Source: Pseudarthrobacter sp. NamE5 (GTDB taxonomy: Bacteria > Actinomycetota > Actinomycetes > Actinomycetales > Micrococcaceae). From it: a stretch of DNA of 64,000 nt. Below are positions 1 to 9,643 of the stretch, in pieces; the first letter of the stretch is position 1; each line of letters begins with the position of its first letter. The notes beneath the pieces are model-generated. The model worked only from the letters and a program-made list of their open reading frames with translations. It was not told where the DNA came from and made no database searches. The DNA is taken from contig NZ_VAHO01000004.1 in the NCBI RefSeq assembly GCF_005796225.1, positions 124,001 through 188,000 on the forward strand, given 5' to 3'. The position numbers were made by a program, and so were the translations under genes.

Positions 1-2677
1 CGCCGCCGAAGAGCTGCTTCAGGGCCTCGTCGAGCGTCGGGGCAAAGCCCACCTTGTCCCCGAAGGCCACCAGGACGCGCTGCAGGGTGGGGTAGGACGT
101 CTCACCGGTGGACTTGAGGTATACCGGCTGGACGTAAAGGATGCCGCCGCCTACCGGAAGGGTGAGCAGGTTTCCGTTCAGGACGTCGGAAGCGCCCTGG
201 CGCAGCAGGTTCAGGGCTTGGGACACCGTGGGGTCCGAGTTGAACTTGTTTTGCGCCTGCCCGGGGCCGGGGACCTGGATCTCCGGCGGAATCTGCAGCA
301 GCCGCAATTTACCGTAGCTCTCGGCCTTGACGCCGGCCTGGTTACCGGCATCCGAATCTGCCGCGAGGAAGCCGTACAGGACGTTGCGTGCGTTTCCATT
401 GACGATCTGCGGAATGAACGACGATGTCAGCTGGAAGGCCGGCTTGTCCTGGTCCGGCATTTGCAGGGACATGTAGAACGGCGGCTGCTTGACCCCGCTT
501 TCCGAGTCAACGGTGGGATCGTTCGGCACGCTCCAGACATCCTTCGTCTGGTAAAAGCTGGAAGGATCCGTCACGTGGTATTCCCCCAGCAGCTGGCGCT
601 GGACCTTGAACAGGTCCTCCGGGTAGCGGACGTGGCTCATGACGTCGCCCGACATCTCGGAGTAGGGCTTGAGCGAGGTGGGGAACACCTTCTGCCAGGA
701 CTTCAGCAGCGGGTCCTGGTCATCCCACGCGTAAAGCGTTACCGAACCATCGTAGGCATCGACGGTGGCCTTCACGGAGTTCCGGATGTAGTTGACCGTG
801 CTGTTGGGCAGCGCGACAGTACGCCCGGATGTGGTCTGCGAATCCGCGGTCGCATCCGAGAGCTGTTCCTGCTGCGAGTACGGGTAGTACTGGCTGGTGG
901 TGTAGCCGTCCACAATCCATTTGACCCGGCCGTCGACCACTGCCGGGTAGGCGTTGCCGTCCACCGTCAGGTAGGGAGCAACCTTTTCCACCCGCTCCCG
1001 CGGGTTGCGGTCGTACAGGACCTGCGACTCGGGGTTCACACCATCGGACAGCAGCAGGTCGGAGGACTGGAACTTGATGGCGTAGAGCACCCTGTTGAAG
1101 AAGCTGCCCACATTGGGCCCGCCGTTGCCCTTGAAGGTGTACTGGGTCTCCCCGCCTTCCCGTCCGGACGGGCGGTCCAGTTCACGCGGCGCCGCACCAT
1201 CGGGCGCGCCGACGATTGAGTAGTCCGGCGAGGACTCACCGAAGTAGATCCGCGGCTCGTACGTGGAATCGTCACCAAGCACGCCGTTTGACGGGATGCC
1301 GGACTGCAGGAAGTCCGGCTTGCCGTCCACGGTGAACTTGTTGCCCTTGGCCGCCACCACCCCATAACCGTGGGTGTAGACAACATGCTGGTTAAGCCAG
1401 CCCTGCTGGTTGCTGGTGACGTTTGCCGGGTTGAGCTCCCGGACAGCGATCACGGTGTCCTGGATCTTGCCGTCCACTTCGTAGCGGTCCACGTTGAGCG
1501 CCTCCGGGAACTGGTAGTACGGGCGGTACTGTTCCAGCTGCGAGAAGGCATCAGAGATCAGGTTTGGGTCCAGCAACCTGATGTTTGCCGTGGTCTGGGC
1601 ATCCGGTGCCAGGGCTCCGGTGCTGGCCGTGTTGGTGGCCTCGTACCGGTCCACCTGGATCTTGTCCAGGCCGTAGGCAGCACGCGTGTTTTCGATGTTG
1701 CGCTCGATGAATTCCCTTTCCAGCGTCTCTTCCGAGGGCCGGACCTGGAACTGCTGGATAACCCACGGGTAGACACCGCCGGCCAGGATCGAGGTGATGA
1801 CCAGCATGGCGGTTCCGATGACGGGCAGGCGCCACTTGCCGATCACAGCGGCCACGACGAACAGGATGGCAACGAGTACCGCAGCCACCGCAAGGATGGC
1901 CTTGGTGGGGATCACGGCATTGACGTCTGTATAAAGTGCGCCGGCCCAGCGGCCGCTGTTGCTCTGCACTGCTGTGTAGCGGTCCAGCCAGAAGTTGATG
2001 CCTAGAAGCACCAGGAATGCTGCGCCTGTGACTGCGATGTGGATCTGTGCGGCGCGGCTGGTGAAGACGCCGCGTTCCATCAGGCGGATGCTGCCGTACA
2101 GGTAGTGCGTGAGGATACCCGCTATTCCTGCGATAACCACAACGCTGATCAGGAACCCGGTGACGAAACCGAGGAACGGAAGAGTCATCAGGTAGAAGCT
2201 GATGTCCAGGTTGAATTCCGGGTCCGGCTGCCCGAAGGGCTCCTGATTGAAGAACAGGAGGACCTTCTGCCATTGGCTGGCGGCCGCGCTCCCCGCAAAG
2301 AGGCCGAAGAGGACGGGCAGACCGACCATGACAACGCGGCGGACCGGTTCCAGCTGCGCCTGGTACCGGTTGAGGTTGTCCCGGATCTCGGAATCGGGGG
2401 CGTATACCGGCCTGGCGTTGTAGGCGATGCGGATCGCAAAGAAGACCGCAAGGAACATGACGGCAAAACCGGCAGCGAAGATGCCGATCCGGACGAGGTT
2501 TTCCGTGAGGAAGACCTCGATGAATCCGAGCTGCCGGTACCAGAGGACATCGGTCCAGACGTTGGCAAAGAAGATGAAGCCCACTACCACCAGGGCGACA
2601 ACGATCAGGGTGGGCGTCAACGCCCCGCGTCGTGAAGGGGGCCTGCCTGTGGACATGGTGCTGGCGGGACGGGACAA
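1..2677 (-). CDS. UPF0182 family multi-pass membrane protein (C-terminus cut by window)
   Basis: About 892 codons are visible, and the 3' end runs off the left edge. Translation from TTG at 2677 gives MSRPAST followed by hydrophobic segments (first around residues 20-40, next near 60-80) and several more helices in the first 300 residues. A large, probably extracytoplasmic, domain follows. This is the architecture of UPF0182 proteins, which are usually close to 1000 residues and whose function is unknown. The TTG start is preferred over the ATG at 2656 because GAGGT lies 7 nt before it and the ATG has no ribosome binding site. It lies downstream of and parallel to the PDZ/Lon-like protease, as in mycobacteria (Rv3193c-Rv3194c, from memory). 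Transport or envelope roles have been suggested for the family but nothing here proves one. Confidence 0.9.
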   Translation of the reverse strand, partial: MSRPASTMSTGRPPSRRGALTPTLIVVALVVVGFIFFANVWTDVLWYRQLGFIEVFLTENLVRIGIFAAGFAVMFLAVFFAIRIAYNARPVYAPDSEIRDNLNRYQAQLEPVRRVVMVGLPVLFGLFAGSAAASQWQKVLLFFNQEPFGQPDPEFNLDISFYLMTLPFLGFVTGFLISVVVIAGIAGILTHYLYGSIRLMERGVFTSRAAQIHIAVTGAAFLVLLGINFWLDRYTAVQSNSGRWAGALYTDVNAVIPTKAILAVAAVLVAILFVVAAVIGKWRLPVIGTAMLVITSILAGGVYPWVIQQFQVRPSEETLEREFIERNIENTRAAYGLDKIQVDRYEATNTASTGALAPDAQTTANIRLLDPNLISDAFSQLEQYRPYYQFPEALNVDRYEVDGKIQDTVIAVRELNPANVTSNQQGWLNQHVVYTHGYGVVAAKGNKFTVDGKPDFLQSGIPSNGVLGDDSTYEPRIYFGESSPDYSIVGAPDGAAPRELDRPSGREGGETQYTFKGNGGPNVGSFFNRVLYAIKFQSSDLLLSDGVNPESQVLYDRNPRERVEKVAPYLTVDGNAYPAVVDGRVKWIVDGYTTSQYYPYSQQEQLSDATADSQTTSGRTVALPNSTVNYIRNSVKATVDAYDGSVTLYAWDDQDPLLKSWQKVFPTSLKPYSEMSGDVMSHVRYPEDLFKVQRQLLGEYHVTDPSSFYQTKDVWSVPNDPTVDSESGVKQPPFYMSLQMPDQDKPAFQLTSSFIPQIVNGNARNVLYGFLAADSDAGNQAGVKAESYGKLRLLQIPPEIQVPGPGQAQNKFNSDPTVSQALNLLRQGASDVLNGNLLTLPVGGGILYVQPVYLKSTGETSYPTLQRVLVAFGDKVGFAPTLDEALKQLFGG

Positions 2678-2824
2678 ACTGGGTACCTCATAGCTGGTCG
2701 TCAGATTATTCGAAGCGTGTGTGCGAGCGACGTCCGGCACCGGTCAAACGGCTGGTTTCGTCCGTCATTATTTGCCACGAGTGGCGGTAAAGCTTAGTTC
2801 CTGTCGAATCTAGTTGCGCCCAGT

Positions 2825-4027
2825 CTAGTTGCTCGAGCACGCCGGGAGGCCTGACGTGTCCTGGCCGCTGGCAACCCGTTCGACGGCGTCGCGCGCCCCG
2901 GCCAGGTTCTCCACCTTGACCACCTGCAGCCCTTCGGGGATGCGCCCCACCACTTCCCCGCAGTTTGCGGCCGGCGCGAGGAACAAAGTGGCGCCCGCGG
3001 ACCTTGCCCCCTGCAATTTCTGTTCAATTCCACCGATAGGCCCGACCAGTCCGTCCGGGGAGATGGTGCCGGTCCCGGCGACGTGCTTGCCGCCGGTCAG
3101 GTCGCCCGGGGTAACGGTGTCAATAATGCCAAGGGAGAACATCAGCCCGGCGCTGGGACCCCCTACTTTCTCCAGGGATATTTCGACGTCGAACGGGAAG
3201 GTGAAGAGGTACTTCAGCATCACTCCAAGGATAAAACGGCCCTCGCCGTTGTCCTTGGGAGTGACGTCCACGGTGACCGGCTGTCCGCCACGCTCCACCA
3301 TCACAGACACGGGTGCGCCTTTGCCTGCCGCCAGCTCTTCCTGCACAACGGCCAACGACGTGATGTCTTTGCCGTTGATGGTTTTCAGGATGTCCCCGGC
3401 TTCGATTTTCCCGGCCGACGCCGAGCCCTCCGAAAGGTCCGCGGCCTGGAGCTGCTGGCCGAAGGGAATATCGAGTTCGTTGAGGGCGGAGGCCACCGCA
3501 TTTTCCTGGCTGGTGGTCATGGCCACCGAGCTCTGCTCCTCAGCCTCTTCCTTGGTGGTGCCGGTGGGATAGATCAGCTCCACCGGATGAACGGCCTTTG
3601 CCGGGTCAAGCCAGGCGGAGAAGGCGTCCATGATGTTGACCGGCCCGTTGGGTCCGCCGTCCACGTAGACCGTGGTCAGATCCAGGTTCCCTTTGGCGGG
3701 GTAAATCTCCCGGCCCGTGATGCTGATGACGGGGCTCCCCTGGCTCTGCCCCAGGGTGTTGTAGGTGGGGCCGGGCGACTCGACGACGTAAGGGACAGGA
3801 AGTGTACCGACGGCGATCCCCAGCCCCAACGCGGCCAGGCCCGACAGAAGCATTGCCGACACCTTCCTGTCCCGCGGCTCTAATGCCTCTGGAGCCGAAC
3901 CATGCGAAACCTCTTCGCCGGCAGGGCCGCCGTCGACCCTTACTTCTGCTGTTTTCGCAGGTAAAGGGTGTGTGAAGAGTTCAGGAGCGTGGTCCTCGGA
4001 AGGGTGGCCGCCGCGGGTTGTAGTCAC
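2825..4027 (-). CDS. Membrane-anchored PDZ domain / Lon-like (S16) serine protease
   Basis: The protein has 400 residues from GTG at 4027. A charged N-terminus precedes one membrane helix near residues 57-77, so the rest is probably outside the membrane. A PDZ domain sits around residues 170-250. The Lon-type catalytic dyad follows, Ser292 in GGPSAG and Lys337 in GGIEQK. There is no ATPase domain, as in the YlbL class. It probably degrades or trims envelope proteins, with PDZ choosing substrates; the substrate is unknown. The open frame extends upstream to 4405, but that stretch overlaps the divergent DUF2342 gene and is not conserved-looking. GTG at 4027 is 7 nt downstream of a TAGTCT -10-like hexamer, suggesting a leaderless message. 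Confidence 0.9.
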   Translation of the reverse strand: MTTTRGGHPSEDHAPELFTHPLPAKTAEVRVDGGPAGEEVSHGSAPEALEPRDRKVSAMLLSGLAALGLGIAVGTLPVPYVVESPGPTYNTLGQSQGSPVISITGREIYPAKGNLDLTTVYVDGGPNGPVNIMDAFSAWLDPAKAVHPVELIYPTGTTKEEAEEQSSVAMTTSQENAVASALNELDIPFGQQLQAADLSEGSASAGKIEAGDILKTINGKDITSLAVVQEELAAGKGAPVSVMVERGGQPVTVDVTPKDNGEGRFILGVMLKYLFTFPFDVEISLEKVGGPSAGLMFSLGIIDTVTPGDLTGGKHVAGTGTISPDGLVGPIGGIEQKLQGARSAGATLFLAPAANCGEVVGRIPEGLQVVKVENLAGARDAVERVASGQDTSGLPACSSN

Positions 4028-4034
4028 CCAACCA

Positions 4035-4040
4035 AGACTA
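4035..4040 (-). promoter_or_regulatory. Putative leaderless promoter -10 for the PDZ/Lon-like protease
   Basis: TAGTCT on the minus strand lies 7 nt before the GTG start at 4027. There is no ribosome binding site in that gap, so transcription probably starts at or next to the start codon. No convincing -35 was identified. Confidence 0.4.
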
Positions 4041-4171
4041 CGCGGTGCCCCGTGGAACAACGCCCTTGCCCTGGTCTTTGCCCAGAGCGAACGGCAACGC
4101 CGTGCGGCAGACAGCCGGGTGCGGCCGCGGTACCGTGAAGGTTGACAGTCACACCGACGATCGGCGGGATC

Positions 4172-5641
4172 ATGACCTCCAATCCACTCAATCCATCCAA
4201 CGGGGATGACACCCCCAAGGATCCGTTGACCGAGATGCTGCAGAACCTGATGGGCGGCAAGGGGATGGAGAATTTCGACCCCGCCGAGCTGGCCAAAGCC
4301 GCCGGCCTGCCAAATGATCCCAACCTGCTGGCGCAGATGTTCTCCCAGGTGCAGGCGATGATGAGCGCCCCGTCCGAGGGCCCGGTGAACTGGACTCTGG
4401 CGCACGACAATGCGCGCCGTGTTGCTGCCGCGAGCTCGGATCCCTCGGTGACGTCCCAGCAGTCCCGAGACGTTGATGAGGCCCTTCGCCTGGCTGAGCT
4501 TTGGCTGGACCCCGTTACGGACCTTCCCGCCACTGGCCTGATCGGACGTGCCTGGTCCCGGGCGGAATGGGTTGAGGCCACGCTTCCCACCTGGAAGAGG
4601 CTGACGGAGCCGGTGGCCAACAGCATCGCCAACGCCCTCTCCTCAGCCATGACGGAGCAGATGCCCGAGGAAATGAAGTCCATGATGGGCGGCGCCTCCT
4701 CCATGCTCCAGAACATGGGCGGCGCCATTTTCGGGATGCAGCTGGGCCAGGCCATCGGTGCCCTCTCCGCGGACGTCGTCAGCTCGACTGACATCGGCGT
4801 TCCCCTCGCGGACCTTGAAATGGCCCTGCTGCCGGCCAACGTCGCCGCCTTCGGCGAAGGCCTGTCCCTTGCCGAGAACGATATCCTCCTCTTCCTCGCC
4901 GTGCGGGAAGCAGCCCACGCCCGCCTCTTTGTCCAGGTTCCATGGCTTCGCGGCCACCTCCTCGGTGCCATTGAGGCTTATGCCCGCGGAATCCACATCG
5001 ACACCTCCCGGATCGAGGAACTTGCGCGGGACCTCGATCCCAGCAACCCGGAGGGCATCCAGGAGGCCCTTTCCCAGGGTGTGTTCATGCCCCAGCGGAC
5101 CCCTGCGCAGGAACAGGCCCTCGAAAAACTGGAGACGGCGCTGGCACTGGTGGAGGGCTGGGTGGATGAGCTCACCGCAGCAGCCACGGAGCAGGTGTTG
5201 CCGTCCGCGGGCGCGCTGCGGGAAACCGTACGGCGCCGCCGCGCAACAGGGGGGCCGGCCGAGCACGCCTTTGCTTCACTCGTGGGCCTCGAGCTGAGGC
5301 CCCGCAGGCTGCGTGATGCGGCGACTCTGTGGGCCACCTTGAAGGAAGAGCGCGGCATCGACGGCCGGGACGCCATCTGGCAGCACCCGGACCTGTTGCC
5401 TACTGCCCAGGACCTGGACGATCCCAAGGGCTTCAGCGGACGCCGCAAACTGGCCGAGGCAAGTGACAGCGAAGTGGATGACGCCCTGCAGAAACTGCTT
5501 AACGGCGGCTTCGACGCTGCTCCGGCCGCAGGCGCGGAAAGGGAAAGCAGCGCCGGGGGCCAGTCTGAGGACGGTACCGGCAAGGACGACGGCGGCGATG
5601 GGCTTCCCGACGAAGGTCAGGCAGGCCAGCCGAAGGGTTAG
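4172..5641 (+). CDS. Zinc-dependent metalloprotease-like protein (DUF2342, zincin_2)
   Basis: The protein has 489 residues from ATG at 4172; a TTG at 4142 would add ten residues and is less likely. The N-terminus (DPLTEMLQNLMGG) and the Met-rich segment near residues 158-192 are typical of DUF2342. The motif REAAH (residues 245-249) followed by RLF is the family's putative metal-binding site. The last 50 residues are acidic and low-complexity. Older databases tie the family to coenzyme F420 genes, but no F420 gene is nearby. It is transcribed away from the PDZ/Lon protease, the same divergent pair seen in mycobacteria (Rv3194c/Rv3195, from memory). Peptidase activity is inferred from the fold, not shown. 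Confidence 0.85.
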   Translation: MTSNPLNPSNGDDTPKDPLTEMLQNLMGGKGMENFDPAELAKAAGLPNDPNLLAQMFSQVQAMMSAPSEGPVNWTLAHDNARRVAAASSDPSVTSQQSRDVDEALRLAELWLDPVTDLPATGLIGRAWSRAEWVEATLPTWKRLTEPVANSIANALSSAMTEQMPEEMKSMMGGASSMLQNMGGAIFGMQLGQAIGALSADVVSSTDIGVPLADLEMALLPANVAAFGEGLSLAENDILLFLAVREAAHARLFVQVPWLRGHLLGAIEAYARGIHIDTSRIEELARDLDPSNPEGIQEALSQGVFMPQRTPAQEQALEKLETALALVEGWVDELTAAATEQVLPSAGALRETVRRRRATGGPAEHAFASLVGLELRPRRLRDAATLWATLKEERGIDGRDAIWQHPDLLPTAQDLDDPKGFSGRRKLAEASDSEVDDALQKLLNGGFDAAPAAGAERESSAGGQSEDGTGKDDGGDGLPDEGQAGQPKG

Positions 5642-5680
5642 GACGCGGCGCCGGCGCCCTGCACTGTTGCCTGCTCTGCT

Positions 5681-6289
5681 TTAGTCGGCATCAGTGCCGG
5701 GCAAGCCGCGCCCCGTGGCAAAGGAAACGCCTTCCAGGAACGCCTTGGCCCGCTGCGTTTCGGGGTAGGCATCAAGCAGCTTCCAAAAGGCGGCGTTGTG
5801 CGCGGCAACCAGCAGGTGGGCCAGCTCATGCAGCAGGACGTAGTCGATCACCCATTGGGGCATCGGGCGGAGCTTGTCCGACAGTCGAATGGTCCCCTCC
5901 GCGGGGGTGGCTGACCCCCACCGCGAGTTCTGGTTGCTGACCCAACGGACCGATGTGGGCACGGCGCGTCCCCCGAGGTACCGTGCCGATAAGTGCGCGG
6001 CGTGTTCGGCGAGGGCGAGATCGGAGGCTGGGCGCCTCCTGCCACCAGCGGCCCGCCGCTCCCCCTGGCGCTGCAGCTTGGCGACCATTTTGTGCACCCA
6101 ATCGGCCTCCTGGGCGGCCGTAAACCGCGCAGGGATGGCAACTACCGCCGTACCGTTTTCCCAGAAGGCTGCCACAGTGCGGGTGCGCCGGGCGGAACGC
6201 CGCACCACCACGGGCGCTCCGCCGTCGGTGGTCAAGGGAGCTCGTCCTGGTTGCGCCCCTTTGGTCCTGTCGGCGTGACCGGCCCTCAC
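5681..6289 (-). CDS. YgjP-like (DUF45/SprT-type) metallopeptidase
   Basis: The protein has 202 residues. It contains HELAH at residues 154-158 followed by His164 and FW, the zinc-binding signature of YgjP/WLM-like peptidases. RWGSA just upstream is also typical of the family. The GTG start at 6289 overlaps the TGA stop of uvrD2 (GTGA), implying translational coupling. An internal TTG near residue 20 could be an alternative. It is the last gene of nudC-uvrD2-ygjP. Its substrate is unknown. Confidence 0.87.
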   Translation of the reverse strand: MRAGHADRTKGAQPGRAPLTTDGGAPVVVRRSARRTRTVAAFWENGTAVVAIPARFTAAQEADWVHKMVAKLQRQGERRAAGGRRRPASDLALAEHAAHLSARYLGGRAVPTSVRWVSNQNSRWGSATPAEGTIRLSDKLRPMPQWVIDYVLLHELAHLLVAAHNAAFWKLLDAYPETQRAKAFLEGVSFATGRGLPGTDAD

Positions 6290-8421
6290 AGGGCGGTGCT
6301 TTCCGAGAGAACCCGCAGAACGTCTTCCCCGTAGCGTTCCAGTTTTGACGGTCCTACCCCCGCCAGCGACGCGAGCTCTTCAAGGGAGGCGGGCCGCGCC
6401 TCGGCGATGGCGGTCAGCGTTGCATCGGTGAACACCACGAAGGCCGGCACCTCCGCGGAAAGGGCAACTTCCCGGCGCCAGTTCCTTAGTGCATCGAAGG
6501 TCTGTTCCTCATAACTGGGCGGACAGGAGTTGCAGCGCCCCACCTTGCGTTCGGCGCCTGTGGCGAGCATGCTCCCGCAGACCCTGCACACGGCAGGAGC
6601 GGCAGCCTTGCGGCGGGACACCGTTACTTTTCCCCTGGCGCCTGAGACCGCCACCGAGTCAGGACGCAGCCCGTCAAGGAACCTTGAGGGTTTCCGATTG
6701 GCCCTGCCGCCCGGCGTTCTGGCAGTGGACCACGAGAGATGCAGGTGCTCACGCGCACGGGTAATTCCGACGTACAGAAGCCGGCGTTCCTCATCCACGG
6801 ATTCGGGTGAATCAGCAAAAGAGATTGGCATCAGTCCTTCGCTGAGGCCTACCAGGAAAACCGCGTCCCACTCCAGGCCCTTCGCCGCGTGCAGGGAGGC
6901 AAGCGTCACGCCCTGAACCGTAGGGGCGTGCTGGGCAAGCGAACGTTCCTGGAGCTCGTTCACGAAGTCGGCAAGACCAAATTGCGTGCCGCGGGACTGG
7001 ACCAGTTCATCGGCAAGTGCCACCAGCGCTGCCAATGACTCCCAGCGCTCCCGGAGGGCGCCCCCGCTGTGGGGTGGTAAGTCCGTGTAGCCGAGTGAGG
7101 AAACGATGTCCCTGACCAGCTGGCCGAGGGGTTCAAGAGCGTCCGTTTCTGCAGCCGCCCGGGTGGCCGCGCGCAGCTGCAGAATGGCGTCCCGGACCTC
7201 CTTGCGGGCGAAGAAACGCTCTCCTCCCCGCAGCTGGTACCCGATACCGGCGGCAGCCAGGGCCTGTTCGTACGCCTCGGACTGTCCGTTCGTGCGGAAC
7301 AGCACAGCCACCTCGCTGGCGGCGGTGCCGGCGTCAAGCAGTGCCTTGATCTTCTGCGCAACAGTGGCGGCTTCTGCTTCATCGTCGGCGCACTCTGTGA
7401 ACTGCGGTGCGGGACCGGCCGGCCGCTGGGCAACGAGCTGGAGCGGAGATGCCCAGGCGGCGTCGGCCGTCGGGCCGCCGCTGCGGCGGTTCGCAAGCAG
7501 GTCATTGGCGAGTTTCACCACCTGGGGCGTGGAACGGTAGTCCCGGACCAGCTTGACGACGTTGGCCTTCGGGTAGCGGGCCTTGAAGTCCAGCAGGTGC
7601 TTTGGCGAAGCCCCTGTGAAGGAGTAGATGGTCTGGCTGGCATCACCCACCACGCAGAGTTCGTCCCTGCCCCCGAGCCAGAGTTCCAGGAGCCGCTGCT
7701 GCAGCGGGGAAACGTCCTGGTACTCGTCAACCACAAAGTGCCGGTACTGTTCGCGGACTGTAGCAGCCACCTTCTCGTCCTCCTGCAGGATGCCCACCGT
7801 GATGAGCAGAACATCCTCGAAGTCGATGACGTTGCGGTCCGTCTTCACGTCCTCGTAGGACTGGAAGACACGCGCCACGGCAGTGAGGTCGAATCCTCCC
7901 GGGGTTCCCCTCCCCTGGGCGTTTTCGAGATAGTTGGCCGGTGTCAGCATGGACACCTTGGCCCACTCGATTTCCGAGGCAAGGTCCCGGATGGAGGCTC
8001 TGTCGGTGCTGAGCCGGAGCCGGCGTGCAGCCTCGGCCAGCATCTGCGCCTTGTGGTCCAGGAGTTGCGGCAGGGTTCCGCCCACCGCCTGCGGCCAGAA
8101 GAACTGGAGCTGGCGCAGGGCTGCGGCGTGGAAGGTCCGTGCCTGCACGTTTCCGGCGCCGAGGTCCCGGAGCCGGCTGCGCATCTCGGCGGCCGCACGG
8201 GCTGTAAAGGTCACCGCCAGCAGCCGCTGGGGTGTGTAGACGCCGGAGTGGACACCGTAGGCGATGCGGTGCGTGATGGCGCGGGTCTTGCCTGTCCCCG
8301 CGCCGGCCAGGACACACAACGGGCCGTTCAGCGTGCTGGCAACTTCCCGCTGCTCCGCGTCCAATCCCCCAAGGATGCGGTCCTCCAGGGAGGCTGCCGC
8401 GTCTAAATGTTCTGTAGTCAC
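6286..8421 (-). CDS. uvrD2: ATP-dependent DNA helicase UvrD2 (SF1A, with HRDC domain)
   Basis: The protein has 711 residues from GTG at 8421. The N-terminal half carries the UvrD/PcrA motor: GAGTGKT (Walker A, near residue 42), VDEYQD (motif II), GDASQTIYSF (motif III) and, in the C-terminal half, VTLASLHAAKGLEWD (motif V) and LLYVGITRA (motif VI). A four-cysteine element (CRVCG and CNSC) precedes a C-terminal HRDC domain. That combination defines actinobacterial UvrD2, a 3'-5' helicase that is essential in mycobacteria. nudC ends 58 nt upstream and the YgjP peptidase starts within the stop codon, so the three are likely co-transcribed. Confidence 0.94.
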   Translation of the reverse strand: MTTEHLDAAASLEDRILGGLDAEQREVASTLNGPLCVLAGAGTGKTRAITHRIAYGVHSGVYTPQRLLAVTFTARAAAEMRSRLRDLGAGNVQARTFHAAALRQLQFFWPQAVGGTLPQLLDHKAQMLAEAARRLRLSTDRASIRDLASEIEWAKVSMLTPANYLENAQGRGTPGGFDLTAVARVFQSYEDVKTDRNVIDFEDVLLITVGILQEDEKVAATVREQYRHFVVDEYQDVSPLQQRLLELWLGGRDELCVVGDASQTIYSFTGASPKHLLDFKARYPKANVVKLVRDYRSTPQVVKLANDLLANRRSGGPTADAAWASPLQLVAQRPAGPAPQFTECADDEAEAATVAQKIKALLDAGTAASEVAVLFRTNGQSEAYEQALAAAGIGYQLRGGERFFARKEVRDAILQLRAATRAAAETDALEPLGQLVRDIVSSLGYTDLPPHSGGALRERWESLAALVALADELVQSRGTQFGLADFVNELQERSLAQHAPTVQGVTLASLHAAKGLEWDAVFLVGLSEGLMPISFADSPESVDEERRLLYVGITRAREHLHLSWSTARTPGGRANRKPSRFLDGLRPDSVAVSGARGKVTVSRRKAAAPAVCRVCGSMLATGAERKVGRCNSCPPSYEEQTFDALRNWRREVALSAEVPAFVVFTDATLTAIAEARPASLEELASLAGVGPSKLERYGEDVLRVLSESTAL

Positions 8422-8479
8422 TTCTGCTGCTCTTTGTCTCGACTACCGCATGCTGGAGTCTGGTGGATTAGTGCTGGTC

Positions 8480-9502
8480 TCAGGCGCCGGCGCGGTCCTG
8501 GATCCGGCCGCCGTACCAGTGCTCTATCAAAGAGCGGGCAATGGAGAGCCGGCTGGAGATGGTGATCTCACCGCTGAGCACAGCATCCTGGAGTTCCTCC
8601 CGGCTGAACCAGCGCGCCCTGGTGACCTCAACGCCGTCGGGCCTTGCCTCGGCGTCTTCGGTGACGGCGGTAAATCCAAGCATAAGGGAGGCAGGGAAAG
8701 GCCAGGACTGCGAGCCGAGGTACTGGCACGCGGTGACCCGCACTCCCACCTCCTCGTAAATTTCGCGGACCACTGCCTGCTCAAGCGACTCGCCGGGTTC
8801 CACAAAGCCCGCCAGCAGGGAGTAGTTCCGGGCATCCACCGGCCCGCCGCCGCCCAGCAGCAGCCTGCCGTCCGGGCCCACCACGGTGACGATGATGGCG
8901 GGATCTGTCCGGGGGAAATGTTCCGACGAGTCTGCCGGGCACCGCCGGACCCAGCCGCCGGACTCCACCTTCGTGGGCGTTCCGCAGCGCGGACAGTGCG
9001 TGTGCCCGGCGTGCCAGTTGGCGATGGCGCTCGCTTCAACAAACAACGCGGTATGGGTTTCAGTCAGCGCTGCAGCCACATCGCGGAAACCGGCCCAGCG
9101 CGCGTCCGACGGCACGCCCGCTGTCCCGGGTGCAGCCGGCTCAGGCAGGACGAACAGCAGCAGGCCCGTTCCGGCCGGAAAGTCTGAATCCGGGAGGGCG
9201 GATCCCAAGTAGATGATGAATTCCGGGGCACAGTTGGCAGCGGTGAGGTTGTCCAGCAGTTGCCGTGCGCCCGTGACGAACAGGCCCCCGCCCTGCACCA
9301 GGCCCTGCCGCCCGGACAGGGCAACCGCCTGCGTTCCTGCTTGGGCCAGCAGGTCGTCCACGAATCCCGGGGCCGCGCGCTCAGCCGATGCACGGTCCAG
9401 CAACGCCGGCCTGACAGGAAGCAGGGTGTCCATGAGGTGGTTGGCGGGCAGCGTTGCCGGCTGCCCCTGCTGGACGGGTGAAACAGACTCCGCGTGGCTC
9501 AT
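8480..9502 (-). CDS. nudC: NAD+ diphosphatase / RNA deNADding enzyme NudC
   Basis: The protein has 340 residues from ATG at 9502. A zinc-finger-like region (CPRCG, then CPADSSEHFPRTDP) precedes a complete Nudix box (GFVEPGES, REIYEEVGV) and SQSWPFPAS, a variant of the NADH-pyrophosphatase signature SQPWPFPxS. The family hydrolyses NAD(H) to NMN(H) and AMP and removes NAD caps from RNA. Only three of the four usual zinc cysteines are present; the second pair reads CPAD instead of CPxC. A TACGGT hexamer 6 nt before the ATG and the lack of a ribosome binding site suggest a leaderless message. It is followed by uvrD2, the order also known in mycobacteria. Confidence 0.93.
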   Translation of the reverse strand: MSHAESVSPVQQGQPATLPANHLMDTLLPVRPALLDRASAERAAPGFVDDLLAQAGTQAVALSGRQGLVQGGGLFVTGARQLLDNLTAANCAPEFIIYLGSALPDSDFPAGTGLLLFVLPEPAAPGTAGVPSDARWAGFRDVAAALTETHTALFVEASAIANWHAGHTHCPRCGTPTKVESGGWVRRCPADSSEHFPRTDPAIIVTVVGPDGRLLLGGGGPVDARNYSLLAGFVEPGESLEQAVVREIYEEVGVRVTACQYLGSQSWPFPASLMLGFTAVTEDAEARPDGVEVTRARWFSREELQDAVLSGEITISSRLSIARSLIEHWYGGRIQDRAGA

Positions 9503-9508
9503 AGATCC

Positions 9509-9514
9509 ACCGTA
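9509..9514 (-). promoter_or_regulatory. Putative leaderless promoter -10 for nudC
   Basis: TACGGT on the minus strand lies 6 nt before the nudC ATG at 9502, with no Shine-Dalgarno sequence between. Confidence 0.3.
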
Positions 9515-9631
9515 CTGACTGGGGCTGACAATTGATATTTTCGTCCCTGCCCCTGTGGGCGTCGTCTCCCCTATTTCCAGGTATCTGGAGACTCGCCGCC
9601 GCCGGACCGGCTTCTGGGACTGCGGGCAATC

Positions 9632-9637
9632 TACCGT
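9632..9637 (+). promoter_or_regulatory. Putative leaderless promoter -10 for the phosphotransferase-like gene
   Basis: TACCGT lies 6 nt before the GTG at 9644. It mirrors the divergent nudC element about 120 bp away. Confidence 0.3.
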
Positions 9638-9643
9638 GGAAAC

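Noticed and set aside
2806-2832. Direct repeats of TCTAGTTGC just downstream of the PDZ/Lon gene as a promoter pair for UPF0182
   Set aside because: On the minus strand they contain TAGACT and TAGATT, but no -35 is placed correctly and the first one includes the stop codon. The evidence is too thin for a feature.
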